Program-made: the position numbers and the translations under genes
The notes under the pieces: model-generated
The model's input: only the letters and a program-made list of their open reading frames with translations
Databases searched by the model: none
Told to the model about the DNA's origin: nothing
Shown: positions 4,752-7,240 of the stretch, piece by piece
Layout: every line of letters starts with the position of its first letter
How positions within the stretch are numbered: the stretch's first letter is position 1
NCBI GenBank assembly: GCA_017577925.1
Contig: PKQU01000106.1
Location: 1 to 7,240, forward strand
Direction of reading: 5' to 3'
DNA: 7,240 bases
Origin: Bacillota bacterium
Lineage (GTDB): Bacteria > Bacillota > Bacilli > Calditerricolales > Calditerricolaceae

Positions 4752-6707
4752 TTAGGCGGGGCGGTCGGGCGTTGCGGCCACCTGTTGGCGGCGTTTCTGG
4801 ACAACTTGCACGGCCCACAGCCCGCCAAGCACGGCCAGGCCCACGGTGTCGGTCGCCAGGCCCGGGACGATCAGGGCCAGTCCGGCGCCGATGGCCAAGA
4901 GGCGCTCGATGACGTGAAGCGGGCGCAGCCAGTACCCGATGACGCCGGCCCCCACGCCGATCATCCCTACAAAGGCCGTGATGGCGACCCACAGGGCCTC
5001 GGGGAGCGTCGTGTTGATCAGCAGCATCTGCGGCGAAAAGACAAACACGTAGGGCACGAGGAAGGCGGCGATGGCCAAACGCACCGAGTCGATTCCGGTA
5101 CGCAGGAAGCTGGCCCCGGAGATGGCCGAGGCGGCGAAGGCGGCCAGCGCCACCGGGGGCGTGATGTCGGCGAGGATGCCGAAGTAGAAGGCAAACATGT
5201 GGGCAGTCAGCACCGGATAGCCCAGCTGGACGATGGCCGGGGCGGTCATCGTCGACGTGATGATGTAGTTGGCCGTTGTCGGCACGCCCATGCCGAGGAC
5301 GAGGGAGGCGACCATCGTGAAGAAGAGGGTCAGGATCGGGATGCCGCCGGACAGCTCCACCAGGCTGTTGGCAAATTTGAGGCCGAGGCCGGTGAGCGTG
5401 ACGACGCCGACGACGATACCGGCCGTTGCCGTGGCGGCGACCACGCTGAGGGCTGCCCTGGCCCCCTCGGCCAACGCGAGGACGATGTCCCTCAGGTTCA
5501 TCCGTGTCTCTTTCCGCACGGCGCCGACGGCAATCGTCGCCACGATGCCGTACAGGGCGGCCCGTTCCGTGGACGTGCCGCTCATCAAGAAATAGATGAT
5601 GACGGCGATGGGCAAGAGCAAGTACAGCTTTTTCAGCACCTCGCGGCGGTTGGGCAATTCATCCTCGCGGAGTCCGCGTAACCCCGTTTTGCGCGCTTCA
5701 AAATGGACCATAATCCAGATGCCGGCGAAATAGAGCAGCGCCGGGATGGTCGCGGCCAGGGCGATCTCGGCGTACGGGACGTTGATCGCCTCGGCCATGA
5801 GGAAGGCCGCCGCGCCCATTACGGGCGGCATGATCTGGCCGCCGGTGGACGAGGCTGCTTCCGTGGCCCCGGCGAAGGACGGCCGGTAACCCAGGCGCTT
5901 CATCATCGGGATGGTGAAGGCCCCCGACGTCACCACGTTGGCGACCGAGCTGCCGCTGATTGTTCCCTGGAGCGCGCTGGAGAAGACGGCCACCTTGGCC
6001 GGACCCCCCACGCGCTTGCCGGCCAGCACCAGCGCCAGGTCGTTGAAATAGGCACCGACACCGGTCCGCTCCAGGAAGACGCCAAACAGGACGAAGAGGA
6101 AGATAAACTTTGCCGATGCGCCGAGGGGAACGCCGAGAATGCCTTCCGTGGTGTACGCCAGGTGGTTGATCAGGCGCTCAGGGCTGATGCCGCGGTGGCT
6201 CAGAAAACCCGGCATTTCCTTTCCGAACAGGGCGTACAGCACAAACAGCGTGGCGATGATGACAATTGGCCATCCGACTACGCGCCGCGTCCCTTCCAGA
6301 ACCAGCAGAAGGGTGAGGAGGCCAACGGCGTAGTCCAGCGTGGTCAAGCTGCCGGCCCGCTGGGCCAGTTCATCAAAAAAGGCCAGCCAATAGATCCCGA
6401 CGGCTAGACCCAGAAGGGCCAGGAGCCCGTCGATCACCGACATGCCGGCGTTGGCGCGACGCCGCGAGGGCGAGAACAGCAAAAAAATCAGTCCCAGCGC
6501 GAAGGCCAGATGTAGCGCGCGATGAACCTGTGCCGGCGGCGGCGGAACAATGGCCGTCACCACTTGGTATACCGAAAACCCGACGGCCAACAACGTGGCG
6601 GCGCGTGCCACCCAACCGGAAAGTGGTCGAAAGGCTTGCTCCCGATCGTACTGGGCCACCAGCTCCTGAAGGTTATTGGACGGCGGTTGGGGTTTCGTGT
6701 CCGTCAT
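4752..6707 (-). CDS. TRAP transporter fused permease (4TM/12TM, DctM-like)
   Basis: A 651-residue polytopic membrane protein with the architecture of fused TRAP permeases, in which the small (DctQ-like) and large (DctM-like) subunits form one chain. A hydrophilic N-terminus (1-30) is followed by about four hydrophobic helices (roughly 33-53, 64-79, 91-110, 123-160), then the large domain from about residue 175. Two pseudo-symmetric core repeats are visible: GTISGSSVANVVTSG (248-262) with GGQIMPPVMGAAAFL (289-303), and LGMGVPTTANYI (471-482) with DITPPVALAAFAAS (514-527). Such systems import organic acids or similar solutes with sodium or proton gradients, capturing them with a TAXI-type receptor. 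Substrate cannot be read here. The ATG is preceded by TGGAGGG about twelve bases upstream. It overlaps the end of the DUF1850 gene by 35 bases. The last residues are hydrophilic (QKRRQQVAATPDRPA). Confidence 0.93.
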   Translation of the reverse strand: MTDTKPQPPSNNLQELVAQYDREQAFRPLSGWVARAATLLAVGFSVYQVVTAIVPPPPAQVHRALHLAFALGLIFLLFSPSRRRANAGMSVIDGLLALLGLAVGIYWLAFFDELAQRAGSLTTLDYAVGLLTLLLVLEGTRRVVGWPIVIIATLFVLYALFGKEMPGFLSHRGISPERLINHLAYTTEGILGVPLGASAKFIFLFVLFGVFLERTGVGAYFNDLALVLAGKRVGGPAKVAVFSSALQGTISGSSVANVVTSGAFTIPMMKRLGYRPSFAGATEAASSTGGQIMPPVMGAAAFLMAEAINVPYAEIALAATIPALLYFAGIWIMVHFEARKTGLRGLREDELPNRREVLKKLYLLLPIAVIIYFLMSGTSTERAALYGIVATIAVGAVRKETRMNLRDIVLALAEGARAALSVVAATATAGIVVGVVTLTGLGLKFANSLVELSGGIPILTLFFTMVASLVLGMGVPTTANYIITSTMTAPAIVQLGYPVLTAHMFAFYFGILADITPPVALAAFAASAISGASFLRTGIDSVRLAIAAFLVPYVFVFSPQMLLINTTLPEALWVAITAFVGMIGVGAGVIGYWLRPLHVIERLLAIGAGLALIVPGLATDTVGLAVLGGLWAVQVVQKRRQQVAATPDRPA

Positions 6708-7224
6708 CGCTACCGATCACCCTCCACAGACGGTTTGCCAGTGTTTCCCGACGTACGGTGAGGCGCACCCATGAACCCGGAGCGGCGACGCGAGCCAGCG
6801 GAAATTGCCGCGGCCCGATACGGAGCGTGTGGTTGGCCACGTAGCCGATGCGCAGGTCGAGATGCGGAAGGGGGCGGTTGAGATGGGCGAGGACAAACCA
6901 GCCGTTTTCCATGGTGAAGGTTTGGCCCATTTCCACATCCGACGGCATGCCCACGCCGTAGGATTGAAATCGCATGGCCTCGAGAACGAGGATGCCGTCG
7001 CCGATGGTGTACGTTTCGACGACCGGCGTGCGATGGATGGAGTGGGTGTAGCACAGGGTGACCCGTTCCCCGTGCGACACGGGGATGGTGAGGAGCCGAG
7101 CCCCCGTCTCGCCGTCCGCTACGGTGAGTACCGGAAAGAGGGGCATGGCGGTCAAAGCCGCCACGGCGAGGAGCAGGATGGCCACCGCAAGGCGGCGTCG
7201 GCGAACGGACCGGATCGCTGCCAT
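6673..7224 (-). CDS. DUF1850 protein, TRAP transporter-associated
   Basis: Encodes 183 residues. A basic start (RSVRRRR) is followed by a hydrophobic stretch at about 11-34, which suggests a signal anchor or uncleaved signal peptide with the rest outside the membrane. The family signature is CYTHSIHRTPVVETY (58-72), followed by LEAMRFQSYGVGMPSD (81-96), typical of DUF1850. This family is usually encoded beside TAXI/TRAP fused permeases; its molecular role is not known to me. The ATG at 7224 is supported by TGGAGGA at 7240-7234, nine bases upstream. The gene overlaps the permease start by 35 bases, so the two are almost certainly co-transcribed and possibly translationally coupled. The promoter and any receptor gene must lie to the right of the window. 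Confidence 0.88.
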   Translation of the reverse strand: MAAIRSVRRRRLAVAILLLAVAALTAMPLFPVLTVADGETGARLLTIPVSHGERVTLCYTHSIHRTPVVETYTIGDGILVLEAMRFQSYGVGMPSDVEMGQTFTMENGWFVLAHLNRPLPHLDLRIGYVANHTLRIGPRQFPLARVAAPGSWVRLTVRRETLANRLWRVIGSDDGHETPTAVQ

Positions 7225-7240
7225 GACGCGTCGTCCTCCA

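Noticed and set aside
4743..5681. Plus-strand open frame of 312 codons opposite the permease
   Set aside because: Rich in Gly, Asp, Arg and His with low complexity, exactly antisense to a clear membrane protein; a GC-rich shadow frame with no recognisable motif.
5703..6407. Plus-strand open frame of 234 codons opposite the permease
   Set aside because: Low-complexity charged product from antisense GC-rich coding sequence; no family motif.

Overview
The window suggests a GC-rich member of the Bacillales, probably a thermophile. The evidence is a conserved gene order known from Bacillus subtilis (yaaO, tmk, yaaQ/darA, yaaR, holB, yaaT/ricT, yabA, yabB), strong purine-rich ribosome binding sites, and intact Firmicutes-specific proteins (DarA, RicT, YabA). 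The thermophile idea rests only on the high GC content with few-gap housekeeping genes and is a guess; no species is claimed.

Positions 1-4694 (+ strand) are a tight gene train. It begins with the last 65 codons of a YaaO-like Orn/Lys/Arg decarboxylase. Next come thymidylate kinase, the c-di-AMP receptor DarA, YaaR (DUF327), the DNA polymerase III delta' subunit HolB, the RNase Y-associated protein RicT, the replication initiation control protein YabA, and the TrmN6-type methyltransferase YabB. Spacing is short throughout: tmk overlaps darA, and holB overlaps ricT. A well-formed intrinsic terminator overlaps the yabA stop codon and separates yabB from the rest. A candidate internal promoter lies in holB. 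The train joins DNA precursor supply (Tmk), clamp loading (HolB), initiation control (YabA), RNA turnover/development (RicT), second-messenger sensing (DarA) and tRNA modification (YabB).

Positions 4695-4751 are a short convergent intergenic gap. It holds a hairpin with a T-tract that reads as a terminator for the minus strand.

Positions 4752-7240 (- strand) hold the end of a secondary-transporter operon: a DUF1850 exported/anchored small protein overlapping a 651-residue fused TRAP permease (4TM/12TM type, DctM-like). This pair normally accompanies a TAXI-type periplasmic/extracellular substrate receptor, which would lie beyond the right edge. In B. subtilis, yazA and yabC follow yabB; here the synteny is broken by the transporter operon.

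I found no CRISPR array, mobile element, tRNA or rRNA. I also found no gene set that looks like an undescribed system. The most useful second looks are the terminator overlapping the yabA stop, the possible promoter inside holB, the tmk/darA overlap and the synteny break after yabB.
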